Source: Microbacterium esteraromaticum
Lineage (GTDB): Bacteria > Actinomycetota > Actinomycetes > Actinomycetales > Microbacteriaceae
Length of the DNA: 64,000 bases
Assembly (NCBI RefSeq): GCF_016907315.1
Contig: NZ_JAFBBS010000001.1
Coordinates: forward strand, 1,426,001 to 1,490,000
Direction of reading: 5' to 3'
The position numbers and the translations under genes are program-made. Below, one piece after another: positions 1-6,995 of the stretch. Below the pieces are notes generated by a model, which saw nothing but the letters and a program-made list of their open reading frames with translations, ran no database searches and had not been told where the DNA came from. Within the stretch, counting starts at the first letter, position 1; every line of letters begins with the position of its first letter.

Positions 1-342
1 CCGCCGCCAACGGGACCACGCGATGACGACGGCGACGAGGCACACCACCGTGCCGGCCACGGCGACGAGCGTGACGGTCTGGCCGGTCTGCACGGTGATC
101 GTGCCACCTGTTGTGGCGTCGTACACGCATGCACGACCGATCGGGAGGAACGTGACGTCGGCTGCGAACCGGGGCATCTCGCCGGTCATGACCGCGTTCT
201 CGGGCACGCTGCGAAGGCACGCACCGTCGATCTCACGAGAGTTCCCGTACTGCGAGAGCACGGCGACCCAGATGGCGGCCTGTCCGACGAAGGCCAGAAT
301 GATCAGCCAGGCGGTGTGCACCCTCTGTGTCGCCCGTGTCAT
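1..342 (-). CDS. Small membrane protein of unknown function (3' end missing)
   Basis: The frame is open from an ATG at 342 to the left edge (114 codons), so the C-terminus is outside the window. The start of the protein reads MTRATQRVHTAWLIILAFVG, giving a hydrophobic segment at about residues 9-28. A polar stretch of about 60 residues with two cysteines (around 43 and 71) follows, and then a second hydrophobic segment (about 91-110) rich in Val and Ala ending in a basic WSRWR. This looks like two membrane spans around an extracytoplasmic, possibly disulfide-bonded loop. I do not recognise a family. A + strand frame over the same bases is poorer in composition and has no such topology. Confidence 0.55.
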   Translation of the reverse strand, partial: MTRATQRVHTAWLIILAFVGQAAIWVAVLSQYGNSREIDGACLRSVPENAVMTGEMPRFAADVTFLPIGRACVYDATTGGTITVQTGQTVTLVAVAGTVVCLVAVVIAWSRWRR

Positions 343-407
343 CCGGCCAGTGTTCCACAGCGTCGCTGTGAGGTCAGCGCATCGTCGATGTCGCTCGCGG
401 TCTGACG

Positions 408-617
408 TCGGAAGTCTCGGACCATTCGGTCTGCGGGCGGCGTGCCGGATGCTGACGCGCCGCGCCGCGAGCATCCGGGCTGGTAATTCCGACAGCCCCG
501 GAGCCCAGCGGAGTCAGTGAACGGCCGGCTGTCGGAAGTCCCGGGCCATCCGGTGCGCGCACGGCGCGGCGGATGCTGACACGCCGCGCCACGAGCATCC
601 GGTCTGGCACTTCCGAC
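408..617. repeat. Two copies of an imperfect palindromic repeat of about 86 bp
   Basis: Copies lie at 408-493 and 531-617, about 37 bp apart. Each begins GTCGGAAGT, ends (A)TTCCGAC, and contains inner 8-9 bp arms CGGATGCT and AGCATCCG (445-453/470-478; 570-577/594-601) around a GC-rich centre. Each could therefore fold into a long hairpin with an inner and an outer stem. An extra arm-like AGTTCCGAC follows at 630-638. The spacer 343-754 holds no convincing gene, only this repeat, a G-run tract and the glyS terminator. It may be a REP/MITE-like family, but copies elsewhere in the genome cannot be tested here. Confidence 0.6.
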
Positions 618-648
618 GGTCGCGTCCGGCAGTTCCGACCGGCCTGAC

Positions 649-700
649 AACCCAACCCGACCGACCCGACCCAACCCACCCCAACCCACCCCCGCCCCGC
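649..700 (-). repeat. G-run tract, potential G-quadruplex
   Basis: The minus strand carries eight or more runs of 3-5 G separated by 1-2 nt, with spacers T, TT and TC. On the + strand the same tract reads as repeated CCCAACC and CCCGACC. It meets the usual G3+N1-7 quadruplex pattern many times over. It lies just downstream of the glyS terminator on the transcribed sense strand. Function is unknown. Confidence 0.5.
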
Positions 701-709
701 ACACGACGA

Positions 710-739
710 AGCCCCGATTCACCGCGGTGAATCGGGGCT
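710..739 (-). terminator. Terminator of glyS
   Basis: A perfect 30-bp palindrome (arms AGCCCCGATTCACCG and CGGTGAATCGGGGCT) starts 15 nt past the glyS stop. On the minus strand it is followed by TTCGTCGT and then the G-run tract. It is a strong hairpin with a weak U-tract, as is common in high-GC actinobacteria. Confidence 0.8.
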
Positions 740-754
740 CCGCGGAGACAGGCC

Positions 755-2140
755 TCAGGCGCCGCGCAGGCGCTCAGCCAGGTAGGCCTCGAGGTTGTCG
801 AGCGGCACGCGCTCCTGACCCATGGTGTCGCGGTCGCGCACGGTGACGGCGCGATCGTCGAGCGAGTCGAAGTCGACCGTCACGCAGAACGGGGTGCCGA
901 CCTCGTCCTGGCGGCGGTAGCGGCGGCCGATGGCGCCGGCGTCGTCGAAGTCGATGGTCCAGTTGCCGCGCAGCGTGTCGGCCACCTCGCGGGCGAGCGG
1001 CGAGAGGCGCTCGTTGCGCGACAGCGGCAGCACGGCGACCTTGATGGGCGCGAGGCGCGGGTCGAGCTTGAGTACGGTGCGCGTGTCGGTGCCGCCCTTG
1101 GCGTTGGGCACCTCTTCCTCTTCGTACGCGTCGACGAGGAAGGCCATCATGGCGCGGGTGAGTCCGAACGACGGCTCGATCACGTAAGGCGTGTAGCGCT
1201 CTCCGGATGCCTGGTCGAAGTACGTCAGCGACTGGCCGGAAGCCTCGCTGTGCGACGACAGGTCGTAGTCGGTGCGGTTGGCGACACCCATCAGCTCGCC
1301 CCACTCCGAGCCCTGGAAGCCGAAGCGGTACTCGACGTCGATGGTGCCGGCCGAGTAGTGCGCGCGGTCGTCTTCGGGGACGTCGTACTGACGGATGTTC
1401 TCGGGGTCGATGCCGAGGTCGATGAACCAGTTCCAGCACGCCTCGACCCAGTGGTCGAACCATTCCTTGGCTTCGGCGGGCGGCACGAAGTACTCGATCT
1501 CCATCTGCTCGAACTCGCGGGTGCGGAAGATGAAGTTTCCGGGGGTGATCTCGTTGCGGAACGCCTTGCCGACCTGGCCGATGCCGAACGGCGGCTTCTT
1601 GCGCGAGGCGGTGAGCACGTTCGAGAAGTTCACGAAGATGCCCTGCGCGGTCTCGGGACGCATGTAGTGCAGGCCCGACTCGTCGTCGACGACGCCGAGA
1701 TAGGTCTTCACGAGACCCGAGAACGACTTCGGCTCGGTCCACTTGCCGCGGGTGCCGCAGTCGGGGCAGACGATGTCGGCCAGGCCGTTCTCGGGCTGGC
1801 GGCCCTTCTTGGCGACGAACGCCTCGACGAGGTGGTCTTCACGGTGGCGCTTGTGGCACTGCAGGCACTCGACGAGCGGGTCGCTGAAGGTCGCGACGTG
1901 GCCCGACGCCTCCCACACGCGCTTGGGCAGGATGATCGACGAGTCGAGGCCGACCATGTCGCCGCGTCCGCGCACGAACGTCTGCCACCACTGGCGACGG
2001 ATGTTCTCTTTCAGCTCGGTGCCGAGGGGGCCGTAGTCCCATGCAGAACGCGAACCGCCGTAGATCTCACCCGCTTGGAACACGAACCCGCGGTGGCGGG
2101 CGAGGGCGATGACCTTGTCAAGACGGGACTGTTCGGCCAC
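755..2140 (-). CDS. glyS: Glycyl-tRNA synthetase (alpha2 dimeric type)
   Basis: Class II aminoacyl-tRNA synthetase that charges tRNA-Gly in the cytosol; essential for translation. The product of 461 aa fits the single-chain alpha2 enzyme of actinobacteria and eukaryotes, not the two-subunit GlyQS. Visible features are the N-terminal [14 protein letters not shown] block, motif 2 with [21 protein letters not shown], motif 3 with [13 protein letters not shown], and a C-terminal anticodon-binding domain containing [17 protein letters not shown] zinc-finger-like CLQCHKRH...CPDCG insertion lies near residues 95-145. I chose the GTG at 2140 because GGAG sits 7 nt before it and the protein then begins [17 protein letters not shown]; a longer frame reaches 2197 but has no support. 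It is a single gene with a strong terminator. Confidence 0.97.
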   Translation of the reverse strand: MAEQSRLDKVIALARHRGFVFQAGEIYGGSRSAWDYGPLGTELKENIRRQWWQTFVRGRGDMVGLDSSIILPKRVWEASGHVATFSDPLVECLQCHKRHREDHLVEAFVAKKGRQPENGLADIVCPDCGTRGKWTEPKSFSGLVKTYLGVVDDESGLHYMRPETAQGIFVNFSNVLTASRKKPPFGIGQVGKAFRNEITPGNFIFRTREFEQMEIEYFVPPAEAKEWFDHWVEACWNWFIDLGIDPENIRQYDVPEDDRAHYSAGTIDVEYRFGFQGSEWGELMGVANRTDYDLSSHSEASGQSLTYFDQASGERYTPYVIEPSFGLTRAMMAFLVDAYEEEEVPNAKGGTDTRTVLKLDPRLAPIKVAVLPLSRNERLSPLAREVADTLRGNWTIDFDDAGAIGRRYRRQDEVGTPFCVTVDFDSLDDRAVTVRDRDTMGQERVPLDNLEAYLAERLRGA

Positions 2141-2175
2141 GGTGGCTCCAATGGTCGGATGCTGCGGGTGAGAAG

Positions 2176-2203
2176 CCCGTGAACACGGGCATCCCAATCC
2201 TAC
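2176..2203 (-). promoter_or_regulatory. Putative glyS promoter and 5'-end hairpin
   Basis: The minus-strand hexamer TAGGAT (2198-2203) would place a transcript start near 2191. Exactly there begins a perfect hairpin, GCCCGTG-2nt-CACGGGC (2176-2191). The leader to the GTG is then about 50 nt, so the stem-loop would cap the mRNA 5' end. No clear -35 element is seen, and the leader is far too short for a T-box. Confidence 0.35.
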
Positions 2204-2250
2204 CCGCGACGCCCTTCCGGCATGTCGGATGCCGGTGGGATGCTGGGGCC

Positions 2251-2664
2251 ATGGAACAGCGCGTGAGCTTCATCACCCTCGCCGTGGCCGACGTCGCCCG
2301 CACTCGGAGGTTCTACGTCGACGGACTCGGCTGGCAGCCGATCTTCGAGTCCGACGACGTGATCATGCTGCCCGTCGCCGAGCACCTGATCCTGTCGCTG
2401 TGGAGCGTCGACGGCTTCACCGCCGAGATCGGCGCGGCACCCGCATCCGGGATCGCACCGATCACCCTCGCGCACAACCTCGAGACCGAAGCCGAGGTCG
2501 ACGCCGTGCTCGCCGAGGCCCAGGCGCTGGGCGCGACCGTCTCACCCGCGGCGAGGCGCGAGTGGGGCGGCTATTCGGGGTACTTCGCCGATCCAGACGG
2601 CTTCCGGTGGGAGATCGCGGTCAACCCGGGCGACACCGGTGCGTTCGTGCTGCCCCGAGCGTGA
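2251..2664 (+). CDS. VOC (glyoxalase/bleomycin-resistance fold) family protein
   Basis: A 137-aa single-domain vicinal-oxygen-chelate protein. The N-terminal beta strand [18 protein letters not shown] and the C-terminal [14 protein letters not shown] are the two halves of the paired beta-alpha-beta-beta-beta fold. Members bind a divalent metal and act as lyases, isomerases, dioxygenases or drug-binding proteins, and the substrate cannot be read from sequence. The last motif keeps the usual Glu (WEIA), but the first strand lacks the His common in glyoxalase I (VADV). I chose the ATG at 2251, immediately before EQRVSF; the frame extends upstream to 2179 but lacks family similarity there. The stop is one base from the convergent GNAT stop. 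Confidence 0.85.
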   Translation: MEQRVSFITLAVADVARTRRFYVDGLGWQPIFESDDVIMLPVAEHLILSLWSVDGFTAEIGAAPASGIAPITLAHNLETEAEVDAVLAEAQALGATVSPAARREWGGYSGYFADPDGFRWEIAVNPGDTGAFVLPRA

Positions 2665-2665
2665 C

Positions 2666-3355
2666 CTATTCGGTGAAGAGGTAGCCGCGCTCGTTGTCGA
2701 AACCGGCGATCTTCAGGCCACGACCGAGCAGCTCCTCCATCTCGCCGCGCAGACGCAGGCGCCACTCGTGCGCGGCATCGGGGTCGCTGACGCGCATCGC
2801 CTCGATGTCGTCCGGGATCTCGAGCGTCGCGACGACCGATTCGGATGCCGGGGGCTTGGCGATGTCGGCCAGCGCCCACTGCACGTCGAGACGGTCGCTC
2901 TCGTCGCCCGCGTCGCCGCCACCGAAGATGCCGTAGCGGTTCACCGAGTAGCCGCTCACGCGTGCGCCGAGCACGGTGAGGAAGAAGTGCGCGTTGCGGG
3001 CGACCAGCGGGTCGTACGTCCAGGTGATGCTGCCGACCTCGCGCGAGAAGGCCCACTGACGCTGGTGCTCCTTGAGCTCGCGACCCCAGCCGCGGCCACG
3101 GTACTCGGGCAGCAGGGCGGTGATGTGCGAGTGCATCGTGCGCTTTCCCGGCTCGCCGAAGAAGGCGATCGAGGCGCCGACCATGCGCTCCTGTCCGTCG
3201 CTGTCGTCGAACAGTCCGACGACGTAGTTGCCCGAGTGCTGCAGGGCACGCAGCGTGCCGGCGTCGATGACGCGGTTCTCGCCGCGGATCGAATCCAGCA
3301 ACTCCTGGGCGTCGATGATCAGTTCAACGGTGTCGAGATCTCGAATCGTGCGCAC
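2666..3355 (-). CDS. GNAT superfamily N-acetyltransferase (COG3375-like)
   Basis: A 229-aa acyl-CoA-dependent acyltransferase. The acetyl-CoA pyrophosphate-binding loop is visible as PEYRGRGWGRELKEHQR (about residues 83-99), preceded by the substrate-side strand TMHSHITALLP. The motif ITWTYDPLVARNAHFFL after the loop is typical of the large COG3375 group, whose substrates are undefined. A GTG start at 3355 is preceded by GAAGGAAAG about 10 nt upstream. Its coding end abuts the VOC gene end (convergent, 1 nt apart). The C-terminal half is charged and Glu/Arg-rich. The family call is firm and the function open. Confidence 0.85.
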   Translation of the reverse strand: MRTIRDLDTVELIIDAQELLDSIRGENRVIDAGTLRALQHSGNYVVGLFDDSDGQERMVGASIAFFGEPGKRTMHSHITALLPEYRGRGWGRELKEHQRQWAFSREVGSITWTYDPLVARNAHFFLTVLGARVSGYSVNRYGIFGGGDAGDESDRLDVQWALADIAKPPASESVVATLEIPDDIEAMRVSDPDAAHEWRLRLRGEMEELLGRGLKIAGFDNERGYLFTE

Positions 3356-3413
3356 GATGTCAGTCTTTCCTTCTCGGAGCGATTGCGAAAACGCCGGATG
3401 CCCGGGTGCCGCG

Positions 3414-3791
3414 TCAGCGGACGAAGCGGATGCTCATCGGGTACTCGTACGGCCAGCCGCCGTTCGACTTCACCGCCGCGATGATGCTGAAGACGATGTT
3501 GAGCACCCATGCGGCGAGCATGATGAGCAGGCCGATGCCGATGATCGACAGCAGGCTGCCGACGAAGTAGGCGATCAGCAGCGTCAGCTGGAAGTTCAGG
3601 GCGGTTGCGGTGTGCGCCCGGACGAACGGCCCGCGCTCCTTGAGCACGAGGTAGCCGATCAGTGCAGGCAGGAACTGGAACAGGATCCCCCCGACGTGCA
3701 CGAGCGTCGACCACATCTTCTCGTCGGACGGGCTCATCGGCTGCGGTGCTGCCGCGTAGGGTCCGGGCTGCGGCGGGGGAATGTTGCTCAT
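3414..3791 (-). CDS. DUF4870 small membrane protein
   Basis: A 125-aa protein with a Pro-rich cytosolic N-terminus (SNIPPPQPGPYAAAPQP), then three hydrophobic segments: about 34-50 (LVHVGGILFQFLPALIGYLV), 68-85 and 86-105. DUF4870 hallmarks are the opening DEKMWSTLVHVGGI, the middle KERGPFVRAHTATALNFQLT and the ending AAVKSNGGWPYEYPMSIRFV. The family is widespread in Gram-positives, and its role is unknown although a stress or envelope link is often proposed. The ATG at 3791 has a TACGCT box 6 nt upstream and no ribosome binding site, so a leaderless message is likely. Confidence 0.9.
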   Translation of the reverse strand: MSNIPPPQPGPYAAAPQPMSPSDEKMWSTLVHVGGILFQFLPALIGYLVLKERGPFVRAHTATALNFQLTLLIAYFVGSLLSIIGIGLLIMLAAWVLNIVFSIIAAVKSNGGWPYEYPMSIRFVR

Positions 3792-3797
3792 GCGGCC

Positions 3798-3803
3798 AGC
3801 GTA
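3798..3803 (-). promoter_or_regulatory. -10 box of the DUF4870 gene
   Basis: TACGCT on the minus strand, 6 nt before the ATG at 3791. No ribosome binding site lies between. Confidence 0.45.
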
Positions 3804-3829
3804 CCGGGGCTGTCAGCGAGCCGGAAAGG

Positions 3830-4450
3830 TCAGCGGGCGGGGAAGGCTTCACCTCCGCCTGCGGCGAGCGCGTGCGCGACGATCTCGAGGTACTCCTGCA
3901 TCATCGCGTCTGGCATGGCCGGCAACGCCTGCTCCCAGTAGGGCAGGATCGCCCCGCGGCCCTGCATCATCCCAGCCGGTCGTGCGTACGCCCACAGGTG
4001 CAGATGCGCCGACCCGTCGTTCCAGCGCGAGAAGTGACAGCGGGCGACCGCAGGGATGCTCTTGGCGGCCTCCGAGACACGCTGCAGAATCGGGCCCAGC
4101 CCGGCGAGCACCTCGATCGGGGCGTCTTCGAGCGTGACGTGCCTGCGCGGCGAGATGGCGCCGATGAACGGGATGCCGCTGGCGCCCTGCATGCCGCCGC
4201 TGACGCGCCACTCATCGTCCTGCCAGATCGTGTGCTCGTTCGCGGGCCTGCAGTGACCGCACTGCGACGGGTCGAGTTCGCCGCTGCGCGGCTTCTCGGG
4301 CACGAGCATCGGCTCGAGCGGCAGCAGCTCGAATGCGGCGATGCTCGCGCGAGGACCGCTGCCGGGTATGCCGCTCGTGTCGAGGGTCTGCCCGATGGGG
4401 GCCCAGCGGTGCCAGTCGGTGTCGGCGGGATGCTGCTCGTCGGCGCTCAT
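3830..4450 (-). CDS. HIT-like superfamily protein with degenerate triad
   Basis: A 206-aa cytosolic protein. The central block has FIGAISPRRHVTLEDAP followed by a helix, a beta strand (ARCHFSRWND) and SAHLHLWAYARPAG at about residues 145-158. This matches the end of a histidine-triad fold, where the usual HxHxH motif appears as HLHLW, so the third His is Trp. A CGHC pair near residue 65 resembles the zinc site of HIT proteins. HIT enzymes hydrolyse or transfer nucleotidyl groups, and loss of the third His makes activity uncertain. I start at MSADEQHPAD (ATG 4450). The frame runs open further upstream into 4732, but that part overlaps the divergent TspO-like gene and has no family character. 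Confidence 0.65.
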   Translation of the reverse strand: MSADEQHPADTDWHRWAPIGQTLDTSGIPGSGPRASIAAFELLPLEPMLVPEKPRSGELDPSQCGHCRPANEHTIWQDDEWRVSGGMQGASGIPFIGAISPRRHVTLEDAPIEVLAGLGPILQRVSEAAKSIPAVARCHFSRWNDGSAHLHLWAYARPAGMMQGRGAILPYWEQALPAMPDAMMQEYLEIVAHALAAGGGEAFPAR

Positions 4451-4466
4451 GGGTCCATCGAACCAC

Positions 4467-4495
4467 GTGGTACCGACGAAGCCCCGCTGTGTCAA
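4467..4495 (-). promoter_or_regulatory. Putative promoter of the HIT-like gene
   Basis: On the minus strand TTGACA (4490-4495) and TACCAC (4467-4472) are separated by exactly 17 nt. Transcription would begin near 4460, about 10 nt before the ATG. It is one of the few places in the window with a consensus -35. Confidence 0.5.
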
Positions 4496-4525
4496 CGGGC
4501 CAGCCGAGCCCCCACCGCCCGCCGG

Positions 4526-4531
4526 TAGGGT
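4526..4531 (+). promoter_or_regulatory. -10 box of the TspO-like gene
   Basis: TAGGGT, 7 nt before the ATG at 4539, with no ribosome binding site in the gap. Confidence 0.4.
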
Positions 4532-4538
4532 CGGCGGC

Positions 4539-5327
4539 ATGCACAGCACCGGACGCGACATCGTGAGGCAGTCGACCATCATCGCCGCGGCGGTGTTCAT
4601 GATCATCGGGGCAGCCGTCGGCGGCGGCGCGTTCGGCGGCGAGTCGGTCGCCGAACTGCAGAACGGTGCGCTGTCGGCGCAGGGCTCGTACCTGGCTCCA
4701 GCCGGACCTGCGTTCGCGATCTGGTCTGTCATCTATCTCGGACTCGCCGCGTACACGGTGTGGCAGGCGCTGCCCGCGCAGCGCGACAGCACTCGTCAGC
4801 GGGTGATCGGGTGGTGGGTCGCGGCGTCGATGGTGCTCAACGGCCTGTGGCTGGTGACCGCCCGCTACCTGAACCTCGTCGCGACCGTGATCGTGATCGC
4901 CGCTCTTCTCGCCGTGCTGGCCCGCATCATCATCATGCTCGGGCGCGATAGGGCATCCGGTGTCGTCGATCTCACCCTCTTCGACGGCACGATGGGACTG
5001 CACTTCGGCTGGGTGACGATCGCGACGGTCGCGAACACCGCCGCGTGGTTGACGCAGACGCTGCCGGCCGAGCTCGGCGAGCAGGCGGATGCATGGGGCA
5101 TCGCCGTTCTCGTCGTCGTCGCCGTCATCGCCGTCGCGAGCGCTCTCGCCTCGCGCCGGCTCGCGCCGGCGCTCGCCACGTCATGGGGCCTCGTCTGGCT
5201 CGCGGTCGGACGGCTCGGGGGCGAGCCGGAGAGCACGCCGATCGGCGTGACGGCGCTGGTCGTCGCCGCCGTGGTCATCGTCGCGGGAGTGATCGGGATG
5301 CTGCGGGCCCGGCGCGCCCTGCGCTGA
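4539..5327 (+). CDS. TspO/MBR-related membrane protein (tryptophan-rich sensory protein type)
   Basis: A 262-aa polytopic membrane protein. Hydrophobic segments are visible around 13-35, 68-92 (GPAFAIWSVIYLGLAAYTVW), 105-125, 128-150, 165-185, 192-215, 216-235 and 236-255. The sequence APAGPAFAIWSVIYLGLAAY is the conserved block of this actinobacterial branch of the TspO/MBR group, which is longer than the 150-160 aa five-helix TspO. TspO proteins bind porphyrins or cholesterol-like ligands, but whether this long branch does is unknown. The ATG at 4539 was chosen over upstream in-frame codons because the N-terminal helix begins there and the upstream part overlaps the HIT-like gene. Confidence 0.7.
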   Translation: MHSTGRDIVRQSTIIAAAVFMIIGAAVGGGAFGGESVAELQNGALSAQGSYLAPAGPAFAIWSVIYLGLAAYTVWQALPAQRDSTRQRVIGWWVAASMVLNGLWLVTARYLNLVATVIVIAALLAVLARIIIMLGRDRASGVVDLTLFDGTMGLHFGWVTIATVANTAAWLTQTLPAELGEQADAWGIAVLVVVAVIAVASALASRRLAPALATSWGLVWLAVGRLGGEPESTPIGVTALVVAAVVIVAGVIGMLRARRALR

Positions 5328-5365
5328 CAGGCATCCACGGCCCCGGGCCGCATCAAGGCGAAGCG

Positions 5366-5371
5366 TAGGCT
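5366..5371 (+). promoter_or_regulatory. -10 box of the POT transporter gene
   Basis: TAGGCT, 6 nt before the ATG at 5378; the gap GGAACG is not a ribosome binding site. Confidence 0.45.
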
Positions 5372-5377
5372 GGAACG

Positions 5378-6847
5378 ATGCCTTCCCCAGAGACACCCTC
5401 CGCCACGACCCCGGCGGAGAAGCACTTCCTCGGTCAGCCACGCGCACTGGCCCACCTCTTCGGCGTCGAGATGTGGGAGCGCTTCAGCTTCTACGGCATG
5501 CAGGGAATCCTGCTGATCTACCTGTACTTCAGCGTCACCAAGGGCGGGCTGGGGCTCGACGAGGCGGTCGCCGGAGGCATCGTCGGCGCCTACGGCGGAT
5601 CGGTCTACCTCTCGACGATCCTCGGCGCCTGGCTCGCCGACCGCCTGTTCGGCTCGGAGCGGGTGCTGTTCGGCAGCGCGATCGTGATCGTCGCGGGTCA
5701 CCTGGCGCTCGCCCTCATCCCCGGCATCGCCGGTGTGGCCGTGGGCCTGGTGCTCGTCGCGCTCGGATCGGGAGGCCTGAAGGCCAATGCGACCGCTGTC
5801 GTCGGCACGCTGTACGCCGAGGACGACACTCGCCGCGACGCCGGTTTCTCGCTGTTCTACCTCGGCATCAACCTGGGCTCGTTCTTCGGTCCGCTGCTCA
5901 CCGGTCTGCTGCAGAAGTCGGTCGGCTTCCACTGGGGCTTCGGGCTCGCCGCGGTCGGCATGACCGCCGGCCTGATCCAGTACAGCTTCGGTCGCAAGGA
6001 GCTGCCGGCTGCGGCGCGCGAGGTTCCCAACCCGCTGCCGCGCGGCCGCTACCCGCTGTTCGCCGGCATCGCCGTCGGCGGCATCGCCGTGATCGCCCTG
6101 CTCGTGCTGGTGGGCGTGATCCGCGCCGACAACCTCGCGAGCATCGTGATCTTCTGCGCTCTCGCGGCGACCATCGCGTACTTCGCCGTCATCCTGTCGA
6201 GCCGTCACATCGACTCGACTGAGCGCTCGCGGGTGTGGGCGTTCGTGCCGCTGTTCATCACCAGCGTCGCGTTCTGGTCGCTGTACCAGCAGCAGTTCAC
6301 CGTGCTGACCGTCTACAGCGACAAGCGCCTCGACCGCTCGCTGTTCGGCATGGAACTGCCCGTATCGGCCGTGCAGTCGATCAACCCGGTGTTCATCATC
6401 GTCTTCTCGGGCATCTTCGCCGCCCTGTGGACGCGCCTCGGCTCCCGCCAGCCGTCGACCCCGGTGAAGTTCGCACTCGGCACCGCGCTGATGGGCGGGG
6501 CGTTCCTGCTGTTCCTGCCGTTCGCGAACGGCGGCGAGGGCTCGACCCCGTTGCTCGCGATCGCCGGCATCCTGTTCGTGTTCACGGTCGCCGAGCTGCT
6601 TCTGTCGCCCATCGGCCTGTCTGCGGCGACCAAGCTCGCACCTGCCCGCTTCAAGACGCAGATGGTGGCGCTGTTCTTCCTGTCGATCTCGCTCGGCACG
6701 GCGATCTCGGGTTGGCTCGTGCAGTTCTACGACCCGACGAACGAGGTGCCGTACTTCACGGTGCTCGGCCTGATCGCGATCGCGGTCGGTGCGGGCCTGT
6801 TCGCGTCGGTGAAGCCCGTCATGAAGCTGATGAAGGGCGTCAGCTGA
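5378..6847 (+). CDS. Proton-dependent oligopeptide transporter (POT/PTR2 family)
   Basis: A 489-aa inner-membrane symporter that imports di- and tripeptides with protons. The first helix carries the POT signature EMWERFSFYGMQGILLIYL (about residues 29-47), with the ExxER-like WERF element. The second signature reads FSLFYLGINLGSFFGPLLTG (about 161-180). About 14 hydrophobic segments are present, the usual count for bacterial POTs, and FWSLYQQQFTVLTVY in helix 7 is another family landmark. It has its own promoter, and two consecutive hairpins after the stop mark its end. Length and motifs are complete. Confidence 0.95.
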   Translation: MPSPETPSATTPAEKHFLGQPRALAHLFGVEMWERFSFYGMQGILLIYLYFSVTKGGLGLDEAVAGGIVGAYGGSVYLSTILGAWLADRLFGSERVLFGSAIVIVAGHLALALIPGIAGVAVGLVLVALGSGGLKANATAVVGTLYAEDDTRRDAGFSLFYLGINLGSFFGPLLTGLLQKSVGFHWGFGLAAVGMTAGLIQYSFGRKELPAAAREVPNPLPRGRYPLFAGIAVGGIAVIALLVLVGVIRADNLASIVIFCALAATIAYFAVILSSRHIDSTERSRVWAFVPLFITSVAFWSLYQQQFTVLTVYSDKRLDRSLFGMELPVSAVQSINPVFIIVFSGIFAALWTRLGSRQPSTPVKFALGTALMGGAFLLFLPFANGGEGSTPLLAIAGILFVFTVAELLLSPIGLSAATKLAPARFKTQMVALFFLSISLGTAISGWLVQFYDPTNEVPYFTVLGLIAIAVGAGLFASVKPVMKLMKGVS

Positions 6848-6885
6848 CGAGATCGGCTTCGGAGACGCGGCGGTCGTCCTGAGAT

Positions 6886-6927
6886 CCGGATGCCCGGCAT
6901 CCGGCGTCCGGATGCCCGGCGTCCGGA
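6886..6927 (+). terminator. Double hairpin after the POT transporter gene
   Basis: Two adjacent stem-loops: CCGGATGC-CCG-GCATCCGG at 6886-6904 (perfect) and TCCGGATGC-CCG-GCGTCCGGA at 6907-6927 (one mismatch). They begin 39 nt after the stop. There is no U-run. The two are near-identical tandem copies about 22 bp apart. Confidence 0.6.
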
Positions 6928-6983
6928 ACCTGGCCGACCTGCCGGATCCGAGGCGTTCGCGCCGTCGCCCCTCCGGGCACCGG

Positions 6984-6989
6984 TAGCCT
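6984..6989 (+). promoter_or_regulatory. -10 box of the MFS exporter gene
   Basis: TAGCCT, 6 nt before the GTG at 6996; the gap is CGTTCG. Confidence 0.4.
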
Positions 6990-6995
6990 CGTTCG

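Noticed and set aside
23..520. A + strand frame of 165 codons at the left edge
   Set aside because: It runs through the palindromic repeat and is antisense to a better membrane-protein frame.
2141..2203. T-box riboswitch upstream of glyS
   Set aside because: The leader is only about 50 nt and lacks the T-box bulge sequence and specifier stem.
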